Source of the DNA: Paraburkholderia sp. Tr-20389
GTDB taxonomy: Bacteria; Pseudomonadota; Gammaproteobacteria; Burkholderiales; Burkholderiaceae
Reading direction: 5' to 3'
Length of the DNA: 64,000 nucleotides
Assembly: GCF_017104565.1 (NCBI RefSeq)
Contig: NZ_JAAGPD010000002.1
Location: 1-64,000 of the forward strand
Of the stretch, positions 52,706 through 61,445 are shown piece by piece. A program made the translations under genes and the position numbers. Position 1 is the stretch's first letter; every line of letters begins with the position of its first letter. Under the pieces are notes generated by a model, which did not search any database, was not told where the DNA came from, and was given only the letters and a program-made list of their open reading frames with translations.

Positions 52706-52823
52706 TCCCGCCCTAGCACCAAAAGATATTCCGGCAATTGCCGCTTCATTCCGGGAAACCCCGCCAGATCAAGGTCTCGCGGGGTTTTTCTATCCATCAC
52801 ATGCCCGCTCGTCCCTTCAACAG
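52706..52823 (+). repeat. Right direct repeat (attR-like)
   Basis: Begins TCCCGCCCTAGCACCA, a damaged copy of the tRNA-Leu 3' end, and ends TCGTCCCTTCAACAG. It matches the left repeat at about 110 of 119 positions. It carries its own copy of the terminator. Confidence 0.85.
52756..52789 (+). terminator. Second copy of the tRNA-Leu terminator
   Basis: AAACCCCGC and GCGGGGTTT stem with a T run, identical in stem to the one behind tRNA-Leu. It is in the right repeat, where no tRNA body precedes it. Confidence 0.75.
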
Positions 52824-52930
52824 GCATCACGAACACGACCAGCTGAATCGATACTCCGCCTGAGTGAATCGTCTGCTCTGCCGCCGAGAATAACCTTTGA
52901 CGCTTGCTCTCAGGTGCAAAACCGTGGATG

Positions 52931-53587
52931 TCAGCCCGTCAGATCGGCCGCACGGTCATCTACGGCGAACGATTCGTCAAGTGCTGTCGCTACGACAGGA
53001 TCGGCCGGCCACAAAGGCATGTGTGCGAGATGTTCGTCATCCTTTCTCCGCGCGATGCCGGCAGCTAACGCGAACACTCGCGCCCCCCGACCGCCACGCT
53101 TCGCGGCTACGTATCTCGTGATCTGTAGATCCCCGTCGGCTAACATTCTCCGTACGGCGATAAACACTTCATTACGGCGCACTCCGAGGCCTTCAGCGAG
53201 TTCCATTGCGGTGCGTTCGCTATCGCCTCCCAGTACCTCCAGGATTCGCGCCGCCAGATGCCCCCCTTCTTGCGTCTCTCGATCTGCCGCCCGATGCTTC
53301 CGTGCCCAGCGCGGTTTCTCTGCACCTCTCCCGATGAGTGATGTATCGGCTGGTAACGCGTTGTCGGCGCTGCCGGGATTTCGCGCGCGGTAACAACGCT
53401 GATCAATATCGAGTCGGCTGAGAGGGTTCTCGAACATCATTGCCAACTGTTCGGCGTCAAAGCGCACACGAAGCACACGGCATACGTCACGCCATCCCTC
53501 GCACATACCACTTCGTGAGAGGTCGTAAGCAGCCAGTCGGATCGCTTGACGAGCCTCGACCTCGTCCCAGGCAAGTGCACGCTTCAT
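52931..53587 (-). CDS. Hypothetical protein with possible winged-helix C-terminal half
   Basis: 218 residues. The N-terminal part MKRALAWDEVEARQAIRLAAYDL, GWRDVCRVLRVRFDAEQL, DIDQRCYRARN resembles a hypothetical protein I associate with Burkholderia genomes. The C-terminal part (GGHLAARILEVLGGDSERTAMELAEGLGVRRNEVFIAVRRMLADGDLQITRYVA) reads like a winged helix-turn-helix. No function can be given. Start at the ATG with GGGAC upstream. Confidence 0.7.
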   Translation of the reverse strand: MKRALAWDEVEARQAIRLAAYDLSRSGMCEGWRDVCRVLRVRFDAEQLAMMFENPLSRLDIDQRCYRARNPGSADNALPADTSLIGRGAEKPRWARKHRAADRETQEGGHLAARILEVLGGDSERTAMELAEGLGVRRNEVFIAVRRMLADGDLQITRYVAAKRGGRGARVFALAAGIARRKDDEHLAHMPLWPADPVVATALDESFAVDDRAADLTG

Positions 53588-53634
53588 GGCAGGTCCCGCA
53601 AGATATGGCGACGCATGATAATCCGGGCAAAAGC

Positions 53635-54879
53635 TTAAAAGACCAGCCCGAACAGTTTCTTCAGCAACTCTTCCAGTGACATCATGGTCAGCGCCAGCGG
53701 TACGATCGGCACAAGTACTGCGGCCGCAAGGCGCACGATGGCATCCCGGGTAATGGGCGCAATTCGCATGTTGCGCACTACATCGAAACTGTTGGCGAGA
53801 TCCGCGAGCGACTGGATGTCGCCACTCCCTACCAAGGCCTCGCCGGCGGAGGCACCGCCTCGCAGCCATTTGTCGTCGAACTCGCGCACGTATCGTTGCG
53901 CCAGTGCTCCGTATTCACTCAGGCCCCTCCGCTTCGCCTGAGCCAACTGAGGCGCGAAGACCAGCAACGGACCAAACACCAGGCACAGCAGAAAGCAAAC
54001 CATTGCCCCCGTCTCCGCCTTGAATTCCGTCAATGCGGCCCCCGCGAAGAAGATGCGATTTGCGATTTGAGCAGCCAGCATTGCTCCGTGCGCGACAAGA
54101 AGGGCCATGAACGCATAGACGGTGTTGGCGAGAAACCCAAGGCCACCGACACGATCGGGATGAGTGGGAACCAGGTTCAACTCGATACGCGATACCTGCC
54201 AGAGAAACCTCGTCCAGATAAACAACCGGAAGTACCAACGGATCAGCAGAAACTGAAATATCGGCACGCTGACGTAGCCATACCAGAATCCGGCGAGCGA
54301 GAGCGTCAAGCCGCCGGCACCTGGTATTGCGTACCACGTCGCCGTCGTTTGAAGGGCGGTGTATTGGCGCCAGACGACGAGGACACCGACGCCGTACACC
54401 AGAGCGATCAGAAGCAGTTCTCCAACGACTGAATTGCGCAGACGGAACGCCGACCTGATCGCCTCATCGAACCGCGTTACCGAGACATCAGGAATGATCT
54501 TCCGGTCGAGGAACGCACGTGCGATCGGGCGCAGGCGGCGATGCACGATAAGCTCGGCGATGATTAAAACCGGCACAGCGACAAGGAAGCGAATGTGAAC
54601 TTCCAGATCCAGCAGGAACGGTACGGCCACGCTGTGACCAAGCAGATGCCCCTCGAGTGTTGCGAGCACCAGTAACGGCAGCCAGGCCACGAGTGTGATG
54701 ACGAGAACGCGTTGGCGCACCAGCTCCAGTGCATCGTCAGCCATGTGCGTGCGGCGCAGAAGCTGAAAGAGCGGCCCTCCCAGAACCAGCGAGAAATTCT
54801 GGGTATCTCGCAGGATATCGTCAGCGGACGGGACCGCATGATCGGTCCTCTTCGGTCCCAGGCCCAGGTAGTGACTCAT
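53635..54879 (-). CDS. Multi-pass membrane protein of unknown function
   Basis: 414 residues with about eight hydrophobic segments, e.g. VLVITLVAWLPLLVLATLEGHLLG, FLVAVPVLIIAELIVHRRL, LLLIALVYGVGVLVVW, MVCFLLCLVFGPLLVFAPQLAQAK and the C-terminal AAAVLVPIVPLALTMM. The N-terminal 50 residues are soluble (DDILRDTQNFSLVLGGPLFQLLRRT). AGAGG is the ribosome binding site. No family function is known to me; it stands in a colinear block of envelope genes. Confidence 0.78.
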   Translation of the reverse strand: MSHYLGLGPKRTDHAVPSADDILRDTQNFSLVLGGPLFQLLRRTHMADDALELVRQRVLVITLVAWLPLLVLATLEGHLLGHSVAVPFLLDLEVHIRFLVAVPVLIIAELIVHRRLRPIARAFLDRKIIPDVSVTRFDEAIRSAFRLRNSVVGELLLIALVYGVGVLVVWRQYTALQTTATWYAIPGAGGLTLSLAGFWYGYVSVPIFQFLLIRWYFRLFIWTRFLWQVSRIELNLVPTHPDRVGGLGFLANTVYAFMALLVAHGAMLAAQIANRIFFAGAALTEFKAETGAMVCFLLCLVFGPLLVFAPQLAQAKRRGLSEYGALAQRYVREFDDKWLRGGASAGEALVGSGDIQSLADLANSFDVVRNMRIAPITRDAIVRLAAAVLVPIVPLALTMMSLEELLKKLFGLVF

Positions 54880-55096
54880 GGTTTGGTGCCTCTTTCTCGG
54901 GATTGATTCGGCCGCTACTTCGAGAAATCCGGAGATCGGCGGATCGACAGTCGCACATTCATCTTCGACTTAGCACTCATCGTACGAGCGGACTCAACAT
55001 GCAAATTGATCCACGTCATGTTTGCTCGTTCCGTCACCTTGCGAAGCTTGTATGTGGCAGCTTCAGCGGGAAAGAGCAATCGGACCAATCGATCGA

Positions 55097-55702
55097 TCAC
55101 TGCAGCGGCACGCCATCGCGAGAGATTCGAATCGCCGTAGCCTCGACGAAATCGACACGTACACTGTCGCCTACGTTGAGCCCATTCAGAAGACCGTCGG
55201 ATGAGGCTTCCAACGTCACTGTCCGGGTTGGACCGCGCAGCGTCAACTGGCGCTTTGTGTAATCAATCTTTTCGACAGTCGCCACCACTTCAACCCGATG
55301 CACCGCCAGCGACGACCCTACAGATTGAGCGGTGCTGAATCCACTGTCTATCCGCTCTCGAATACCATTCGACGACGTCGTTACCGCGCGAAGCAGAAGA
55401 GCCCGGCTGTATGTGATCGCGACTGCATCGCCCGTCTTCAGCGAAGTCACATCGCCTACTGACGGATCCACCACGACGTCCACCGGATCACCGTTCTCTT
55501 GAACGAGAGTAACGCTATTGCGTAAGGCATCGATCCCGAAGACGATAGCTCTCGCCCTAGTCACACTACTGCCGGAGAATTGTCTTGATTGTTCGAGAGC
55601 GGGAGGCGGCTGACTCTGCCCATAGATATGCGCTGTCGCGCCCATTGTCGACAACAGAACAGTAATGCCGATAAAAGACCTTACTGACCATTGGATGCTC
55701 AT
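55097..55702 (-). CDS. Exported protein with two related beta-rich repeats
   Basis: 201 residues. An N-terminal signal segment (SFIGITVLLSTMGATAHIYGQ) is followed by two similar units: RARAIVFGIDALRNSVTLVQENGDPVDVVVDPSV...LKTGDAVAITY and EVVATVEKIDYTKRQLTLRGPTRTVTLEA...LNVGDSVRVDF. They look like DUF5666-type or OB-like modules. GGAGG lies seven bases before the ATG. Probably periplasmic; function unknown. Confidence 0.72.
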   Translation of the reverse strand: MSIQWSVRSFIGITVLLSTMGATAHIYGQSQPPPALEQSRQFSGSSVTRARAIVFGIDALRNSVTLVQENGDPVDVVVDPSVGDVTSLKTGDAVAITYSRALLLRAVTTSSNGIRERIDSGFSTAQSVGSSLAVHRVEVVATVEKIDYTKRQLTLRGPTRTVTLEASSDGLLNGLNVGDSVRVDFVEATAIRISRDGVPLQ

Positions 55703-55816
55703 GGCTCAACCTCCGTTCGAACAGACCATAGCCCCACTGGTTGGTTGACCCACTCCACGCTACATCGAGCCATCTCACCACTCAAACGCATCCACGCGTT
55801 TATGCGGCTGTCCCGG

Positions 55817-56014
55817 TCACTCGCCTTTCCGTTGACCGGATTCAGAGTTCGGCCCCGACAAGTGCGGGCCCGGCTGTGGTGTCATGGTGGCGCCCTCTGC
55901 CGGCACGGCAGCGGTTGGTTGTACCATGGCGGCTTGCGGGGCCGGCGCCACAGCGGCGCCGATGAGAAATCCACTCGATGTGAGGAAGATCGCGGCTAGA
56001 AGCAGGAATTCCAT
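55817..56014 (-). CDS. Small exported Pro/Ala-rich protein
   Basis: 65 residues. MEFLLLAAIFLTSSGFLIGAAVAPAP is a signal or membrane anchor segment, followed by a flexible Pro/Ala/Thr-rich tail (QPTAAVPAEGATMTPQPGPH). GTGAGG lies eight bases before the ATG, which argues for a real gene. No family recognised; it lies between the two-repeat exported protein and the 289-residue exported protein on the same strand. Confidence 0.5.
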   Translation of the reverse strand: MEFLLLAAIFLTSSGFLIGAAVAPAPQAAMVQPTAAVPAEGATMTPQPGPHLSGPNSESGQRKGE

Positions 56015-56122
56015 GTTGTGCCTCACTAATATTCGTAGTCGCCCTTCAAGAACTTCGGTCGCAACGTATCGTCATTGCATGAGTGCCTCGGTTGTTTGCC
56101 CTGATTGGGCCCCCGTCGCAAT

Positions 56123-56992
56123 TCAATGTATCGACTTTTCAGTTGGTCGGTTCCGAAAAGGAAGCGGCGATTGTGCGGGTTGCTCGGCGGCTGGATTCTT
56201 GAATGGTTCCACAGTGGCCCCGCTTATAGCAGGCAGCAGTACGAAGTCCCGCTCTGTTTCAGACATCTTTGCGATCGCATGCAACGTGACCCTTGTGGTC
56301 CAGCACACATCCGATGGCGTCGCCTGAGACGGATGCACCATGTACAGCTCATACCGATCCATGCTCGCGGGATCCGCATCCAGCTCGATGACGATCGCGC
56401 GGGACAGTTCCTCCACGGCCGCGTCGTATTCCTCTTGCGTCGGAAGTCGTACGGGAATGTCCGAGCCACTACTCACCAACACTCTATAAAGCAGTCGCAG
56501 ATAGAGCGCGGTATCTGTATCGGACATCTGGGCCAGCGTGATGCGATTCATCACCGCGGTCATATCGACAAGACCAAAGCAATTGACGGGAACCAATTCG
56601 TCGAGCAGTCGCGTGAACAGTTGCAGGTAATCCAGACGCTCGTTCGGCGTCAGGCGCGCAAGCCCGCTCGACATCAGCGCTTCCCGCTTGCCTTCGTCGA
56701 AAAAGACTTTCTGAAGCGCTCGCGCACCACCAGGAAAACGGGTTTGGATAACGGGATCTCGCAGGATCACGTCGAACCACGCCGTCAGCACTCGCGCTTT
56801 CTCAGAGCCCGGAACGATTCCGTTTTGACTCAGCATGTCGTCCAGACTGTCCCCTCGGGAGGTCGACCGGGCTATCACGGTCGCCCCCGTTTCGGGTAGG
56901 CCGACGCGAGGGGGCTGAAAAGCAGCGTTCGCACTCAATGAAGGCAGTACCGCTAGCCAGGCGAGGACCAGCAAGCTGTGTCTCTTCGCCAT
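56123..56992 (-). CDS. Exported hypothetical protein
   Basis: 289 residues. Signal peptide MAKRHSLLVLAWLAVLPSLSANA. The mature part is largely helical (DDMLSQNGIVPGSEKARVLTAWFDVILRDPVIQTRFPGG; LTPNERLDYLQLFTRLLDELVPVNCFGLVDMTAVMNRI). Two cysteines occur (in VNCFGLV and SDVCWTT) and could form a disulfide. No family function is known to me. An FNR-like box lies 122 bases upstream. Confidence 0.68.
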   Translation of the reverse strand: MAKRHSLLVLAWLAVLPSLSANAAFQPPRVGLPETGATVIARSTSRGDSLDDMLSQNGIVPGSEKARVLTAWFDVILRDPVIQTRFPGGARALQKVFFDEGKREALMSSGLARLTPNERLDYLQLFTRLLDELVPVNCFGLVDMTAVMNRITLAQMSDTDTALYLRLLYRVLVSSGSDIPVRLPTQEEYDAAVEELSRAIVIELDADPASMDRYELYMVHPSQATPSDVCWTTRVTLHAIAKMSETERDFVLLPAISGATVEPFKNPAAEQPAQSPLPFRNRPTEKSIH

Positions 56993-57113
56993 CGCGAAGA
57001 TCCGTAGAATCACTTCATGCTCCGGTAAAACATTGACTCGAAGGCGCACGCAACACAGTTGCTTTGTCACTTGCCACCTGCCATTGACGATACGCACGCG
57101 AACATCTAGCGGC

Positions 57114-57127
57114 TTGATTCAGGTCAA
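57114..57127. promoter_or_regulatory. FNR/ANR-like box upstream of the exported hypothetical gene
   Basis: TTGATTCAGGTCAA fits the FNR/ANR dyad TTGAT-N4-ATCAA at nine of ten positions. A second close copy (TTGACTCAGGTCAA) is at 62942, and the flanks (ACG...GGGAACC and ACG...GAGAACC) are also similar. It suggests control by low oxygen. Confidence 0.55.
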
Positions 57128-57258
57128 CGGCCTCGGGAACCGAGACATAGAGGGAATCCCTTCGTCGCATTCGCAAGGAATGCCAGGGAGATCGTCGCTT
57201 CCTTGCCGCAGCGAACCGATCCGCATGTGACGAACCTTAAGTCCGTCGCGACGATAGA

Positions 57259-58695
57259 TCATTCGTCGATACTGCCAACGTCGCTCGTTTTCGCATGCTC
57301 GTTGTCGATTCCCGATGTCATTTCCGATGCTCCGCCCAGCCCTTGGGTGTCGGGAATCCTGGCCAGCGCCCTATCCTCATCGAACATATGTTCCCGCACA
57401 ATCGCGGCATCCAGTAACTCGAGCTCGCGGAGCAACGCCTCATGACGCGATACGGGCAACGTTTTCATCAGGTTTTCGATCATCGCGCGCAGCCGCCTGT
57501 CGATTTGCATGCTGCCCGCGCCACATTGGCGAATTTCCCTGATGCTGATATGCACATAGTCGCGCCATTGGGGCGTGCGAAAAAGCACGCGTGCTTGCCC
57601 GCGGTCGTCCCTAACCGTCCGGTCCGCGAGAGATCGCTTGCCCACCACGCGCAATAGCCTATGCAACTGATCGATCGCCAGTACAGCCGTCGTAGGGTCA
57701 TTGATCGCAGCCGATAATGCCTTCAGGGCGATATCGACCTCGATCCGGAATGCGAACATCGGATCCTGCTCCATCGTTCGTTCCGAGCCGAGTGCAACGA
57801 GGCTTTGTAGTCGCCGATCGTCAGTTTCGCGAACCGCAACGCTCCCACCGTGCAGGTAGAAGAGTGGCTCGTCGGTAGCGATGAAATCGCCGACCTGAAC
57901 TGCGAACTCAATGAGGCAATCGAGACGTTGAGCCTCCCGTGCCAGACCGTGCAGGTTAGCGGCTAGGACAACGCCGGAACGTCCGCGGTAGGCGACCACT
58001 CGCCGACTTTTCGCGCCGCCCTTTGAAGCGCGATCGCCGTTTGCCGCTGAGGCCGACTCCTGTATCGCTGCACGCTCGATTTTTTGCGATCCCGAGACCC
58101 ATTGCCGCCGGGCTTCATCGAATGCGTATGGATAGATGTGGCGAATGACGGCGAATCCCTGATCGGCGACGCGCCCTATGAGGCTCACTGGTCTCAACAA
58201 TCGCGCCGAGTAATCGATCAGCAGAATAAATGCGACCAGCGAAGCAAGACCGATAATCGTTGCCAGAAATACCTGCAGTTGAGGCACAACGACGGATTGA
58301 CCCAGTTCCGCCATCGTCCTGTGCGTCCAGAGAAGCGAAAATACGAATAGCCCCACGATCCATCGGATAACGTTGTCGCGCAACAGGGTGGTGGCGATGA
58401 TGCGCGGTGTGTATTGTCCACCCGCCACCTGAATGGCAACGAGCAAAGAACCGAAGCTGAAAACCAGACAGGAGAGGTTCAGCGTAAAAATTCGATCGAG
58501 TATCGAATGTGCCTCGTCGGCATTGACGGCAAGGAATCCGTGCTGCAGATCGTACGCATGATACGTAGTCAACCAGGCGCCCACGTATTCGGCAATGCGC
58601 TTCAGCACAATGCCGGCAATCACTGCAAGAATAGGCACGATCCACAGCGAGGACCGGACATAGCTGATCACGCTGTATCGTCGGTTCCAGGCCAT
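57259..58695 (-). CDS. DUF2254 membrane protein
   Basis: 478 residues. Four hydrophobic segments in the first 165 residues (LWIVPILAVIAGIVLKRIAEYVG, LNLSCLVFSFGSLLVAIQVAGGQYTPRIIATTLLRDN, IVGLFVFSLLWTHRTMAEL, FLATIIGLASLVAFILLIDYSARLLRP) and a soluble C-terminal half with FQEDPMFAFR-like DPMFAFRIEVDIALKALSAAINDPTTAVLAIDQLHRLL are the DUF2254 marks. The family is of unknown function. Follows SulP after 65 bases on the same strand. Confidence 0.88.
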   Translation of the reverse strand: MAWNRRYSVISYVRSSLWIVPILAVIAGIVLKRIAEYVGAWLTTYHAYDLQHGFLAVNADEAHSILDRIFTLNLSCLVFSFGSLLVAIQVAGGQYTPRIIATTLLRDNVIRWIVGLFVFSLLWTHRTMAELGQSVVVPQLQVFLATIIGLASLVAFILLIDYSARLLRPVSLIGRVADQGFAVIRHIYPYAFDEARRQWVSGSQKIERAAIQESASAANGDRASKGGAKSRRVVAYRGRSGVVLAANLHGLAREAQRLDCLIEFAVQVGDFIATDEPLFYLHGGSVAVRETDDRRLQSLVALGSERTMEQDPMFAFRIEVDIALKALSAAINDPTTAVLAIDQLHRLLRVVGKRSLADRTVRDDRGQARVLFRTPQWRDYVHISIREIRQCGAGSMQIDRRLRAMIENLMKTLPVSRHEALLRELELLDAAIVREHMFDEDRALARIPDTQGLGGASEMTSGIDNEHAKTSDVGSIDE

Positions 58696-58760
58696 GCAAG
58701 CCTCCCTCGCCAGTTACCACATGGGGAACATCGAGCGCCCGATGCGCGCTCGATCACGGG

Positions 58761-60551
58761 CTATGCCAGCCTGGTGGCGTCCGGCAACGTTCCTTTTCCT
58801 GTGTCCTCCAGCGTGACGGACGTTGTGTCGACGCCTCGCAGGAACGCATCGACTACGTCGCTCACAGTGACACGCCGCCCTAGATGGCCAACCCGCTCCT
58901 CAAGACCTTCCGCTCGCAGGATGTCGCGCGCACCTGCATGGGCCATCACGATCCGAAGAAGCATTCCTCTCCTGGCAAGGTCCGCTTGCAGTGCCGCCAG
59001 CATTCGTGCGCCCGCCAGGTCGACTGCTGGAGAACTGGAGAGGTCGCAGATCACCAGTTTGATCGGAGTCTCATTTGAGCGGATCTTCTCCCATACCGTC
59101 GCCCGTACATGTTCGGTGTTGAAGTAAAGCAGCGACGCCTCCACGCGAAACATCAACACGCCAGGCACCGACTCGTTGTCGGGGTGACGTTCGACATCTG
59201 AATAGCGTTGCGTACCGGGAATGCGCCCCAGCATCGCTACGTGAGGATGTGCGGCGCGCCTGATGAGCAACAGCATCGATGCGAGAACTGCGAATATCAC
59301 GCCCTTCAGGATGCCAAGCTGCAGGACTGCGGCAAACGCGAGCATCGACACGAGGAACTCATAACGGCTCACCCGCCATACATGACGCAGTTCGCGGATG
59401 TCCACGAGTCCCTTGACCGCAACAAGCACGATCGCGGCAAGCACCACGTTGGGCAGATTGGTGAGCAGTCCCGTGAGGAACAGCAGACACACTCCGATTG
59501 CGATCGAAGCGAATACGAGCGAAAGCGGCGTCTTTGCACCCGCCTTGTCGTTGACGGATGACTGCGACAAGCCGCCCGCCACCGGATAGCCCTGGAAAAG
59601 CCCTGCCGCGAGATTGGCCGCGCCCAATCCCAGCAGTTCCTGGCGTGGATCGATTTCATAGCCGTTCTTTTGTGCAATCGCCCGCGCGGCAGAAACGCTT
59701 TCGACATACGACAGCAACAGGCATGCAAACGCCAACGGAATGATGCCGTCGACATCGCGCACGCGCAGCGCCGGAAAGTGGAAATCAGGCAAACCGGTCG
59801 GCAACGTGCCGACGATCTTGAATCCCATCTCGCGAAGCGGCGTGACCGTCAGCAGCACGATCGACAACACCACGACGAACAATGCAACGGGGCGGCCGGG
59901 AAGAAACTTTTCGCCCAATAGTAGAAGAGCGAGCGCACCGATGCCGAAGATCAGTACCACGAGATGCGTATCGGGAAGCTGTCCGACGAGAATCGCGACG
60001 CGCTCGAAGAACTGCTCACCGCCTCCCTTGACGCCGAACAGCTTCGGCAATTGTGTCAACGCGATGGTCAGCGCCGCCCCCGCCTTGAAGCCGAGCAATA
60101 TCGTTTCGCTGATGAAGTTCACCAGCGAACTCAACCTGAAAATCCACGCCAGCACGCACATCACGGCGACCAGAACAGCGGTCAGGGCTGCGATGGATGC
60201 GAACCTCGCTGGGTCGCCGCCTGCCATGTCGGCGACAGTTACACCAACGAGCATCGAAATCGCCGACGTGGGGCCGATGGCCAGTTGGCGCGACGATCCG
60301 AACACCGCATAGAACAGGCCGCCCGCCAGGTAGCAGTAGATGCCGTATTGCGGCGGCAACCCTGCGAGCGTCGCATAGGCGAGCGAGACAGGTATGCCAT
60401 AGGCGGCAAGCGTCACACCGGCGACTGCATCGTCGGGAAGCCAACGCCACTGATAGTTAAAGAGCCATTGTGCTGGCGGAACGATCGCACGCCAGCCTGT
60501 AGCGGGAGTCTCGATTACGGTTGTGGCGCCTGAGACTTGTTGCTTAGCCAT
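58761..60551 (-). CDS. SulP-family anion transporter with STAS domain
   Basis: 596 residues. About 11 membrane segments with DAVAGVTLAAYGIPVSLAYATLAGLPPQYGIYCYLAGGLFYAVFGSSRQLAIGPTSAISMLVG near the N-terminus, typical of SulP sulfate or bicarbonate transporters. The C-terminus from about residue 445 is a STAS domain (MFRVEASLLYFNTEHVRATV, LVICDLSSSPAVDLAGARML). GGGAGGAGAG upstream. The transported anion cannot be told. Confidence 0.93.
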   Translation of the reverse strand: MAKQQVSGATTVIETPATGWRAIVPPAQWLFNYQWRWLPDDAVAGVTLAAYGIPVSLAYATLAGLPPQYGIYCYLAGGLFYAVFGSSRQLAIGPTSAISMLVGVTVADMAGGDPARFASIAALTAVLVAVMCVLAWIFRLSSLVNFISETILLGFKAGAALTIALTQLPKLFGVKGGGEQFFERVAILVGQLPDTHLVVLIFGIGALALLLLGEKFLPGRPVALFVVVLSIVLLTVTPLREMGFKIVGTLPTGLPDFHFPALRVRDVDGIIPLAFACLLLSYVESVSAARAIAQKNGYEIDPRQELLGLGAANLAAGLFQGYPVAGGLSQSSVNDKAGAKTPLSLVFASIAIGVCLLFLTGLLTNLPNVVLAAIVLVAVKGLVDIRELRHVWRVSRYEFLVSMLAFAAVLQLGILKGVIFAVLASMLLLIRRAAHPHVAMLGRIPGTQRYSDVERHPDNESVPGVLMFRVEASLLYFNTEHVRATVWEKIRSNETPIKLVICDLSSSPAVDLAGARMLAALQADLARRGMLLRIVMAHAGARDILRAEGLEERVGHLGRRVTVSDVVDAFLRGVDTTSVTLEDTGKGTLPDATRLA

Positions 60552-60629
60552 TTCACTCTCCTCCCGGTCGGTCGATCCGTAAATACAACCATCCGGCCAG
60601 CCCGTTTCGAGCCGCTGTCACGCAACACA

Positions 60630-61361
60630 TCAACCGCCGCTAGCGGGTCGCATGTTGGGCCACGTCAACGAAACGAAAGTGCCCCCGCGCCGGGGAATAT
60701 CGAGGCTTCGCGAACGTTCAAGTCCGTTCAGCTTCGCGACGAGCCGGTATCGTCCCGGTGGAACTTGCGCGTAGAGATAGGGGCCGTCCGAAGTGGCTGT
60801 GAAGATCAAACGGCCATCGGTGCTCAATATGCGCACGTCGACACCCGAGACGAATTCACCGCCGTTCGCGGTGAAGCGGGCGCGCATGCTGTAGCGGTCC
60901 GCCATGGCACGCATCGCGGCGGCTTCATCAACGCCCACGCCACCCGTTACGTATGCGATACCCAGACTGCGCTCGACGGGCGGCCCTCCCGCTGCGGAGG
61001 GAAGCTGCGCACCGGTTCCCGTACCGCTACATGTTGTGCCCATACCCATGCCCATCGGCATGTCGCCGTCATGGCCCATCATCGAATGGTGGCTGCCCAT
61101 GCTGTAGGGCAAGTCGGCGCCCTGCTCCTTCGCTCGCGAGACCAGCAGTTCGTGCCATTTCTGCGCGACAGCCCGACGTTCCGCATGGGTCGGCGCCTCG
61201 CGCATTTTTGTACAGAACTCGGCGCGCTCCGAGGGCGTAGTCAGGTCGCCCGGCGTGACAGTGCGAGCGGGCTGTGTGAATCCTTCGAGCGGAACGACGA
61301 TGACCAGACATAGCAGTGCGCCTACTATGGTCCTGTGCGTCACTGAGAAAACCGTGCACAT
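60630..61361 (-). CDS. Exported Met/His-rich protein with carboxypeptidase-regulatory-like domain
   Basis: 243 residues. Signal segment TIVGALLCLVIVVPLEGFTQ. A Met/His-rich stretch (SMGSHHSMMGHDGDMPMGMG at 88-107) with C111 could bind copper. The C-terminal 95 residues (ARFTANGGEFVSGVDVRILSTDGRLIFTATSDGPYLYAQVPPGRYRLVAKLNG) resemble a carboxypeptidase-regulatory-like beta sandwich. GGAG lies seven bases before the ATG. Function inferred only from composition; between DUF2252 and SulP genes on the same strand. Confidence 0.7.
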   Translation of the reverse strand: MCTVFSVTHRTIVGALLCLVIVVPLEGFTQPARTVTPGDLTTPSERAEFCTKMREAPTHAERRAVAQKWHELLVSRAKEQGADLPYSMGSHHSMMGHDGDMPMGMGMGTTCSGTGTGAQLPSAAGGPPVERSLGIAYVTGGVGVDEAAAMRAMADRYSMRARFTANGGEFVSGVDVRILSTDGRLIFTATSDGPYLYAQVPPGRYRLVAKLNGLERSRSLDIPRRGGTFVSLTWPNMRPASGG

Positions 61362-61445
61362 GAAATGTCTCCACCAATCTGTCTGCCGCATCCGATTCGT
61401 CGAGACGAGGGATGCATACCTCTACGCCATTGCGTTAGCACATCC

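Larger units (their letters stand above)
40927..52823. mobile_element. tRNA-Leu-integrated genomic island (about 11.9 kb), integrase decayed
   Basis: The segment begins at the tRNA-Leu 3' end and ends at a second copy of the same sequence of about 118 bases, as expected for attL and attR of an integrase-type island. Just inside the left end lies a broken integrase of the tRNA-targeting type. The cargo comprises an arsN2 pseudogene, two lipid-modification operons, a lipocalin, an Nramp transporter, a ferritin-like protein and an ECF sigma/anti-sigma pair. No complete integrase is left, so the island should no longer excise by itself. Confidence 0.7.

Noticed and set aside
52536-53393. Plus-strand open frame across the right att repeat and the next minus-strand gene
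   Set aside because: No ribosome binding site or family; it runs through the tRNA-derived repeat and its terminator.
56300-56335. TGCATCC on the minus strand near 56330 as another ECF promoter
   Set aside because: No CGTA at 16 bases and it lies inside the exported protein gene.
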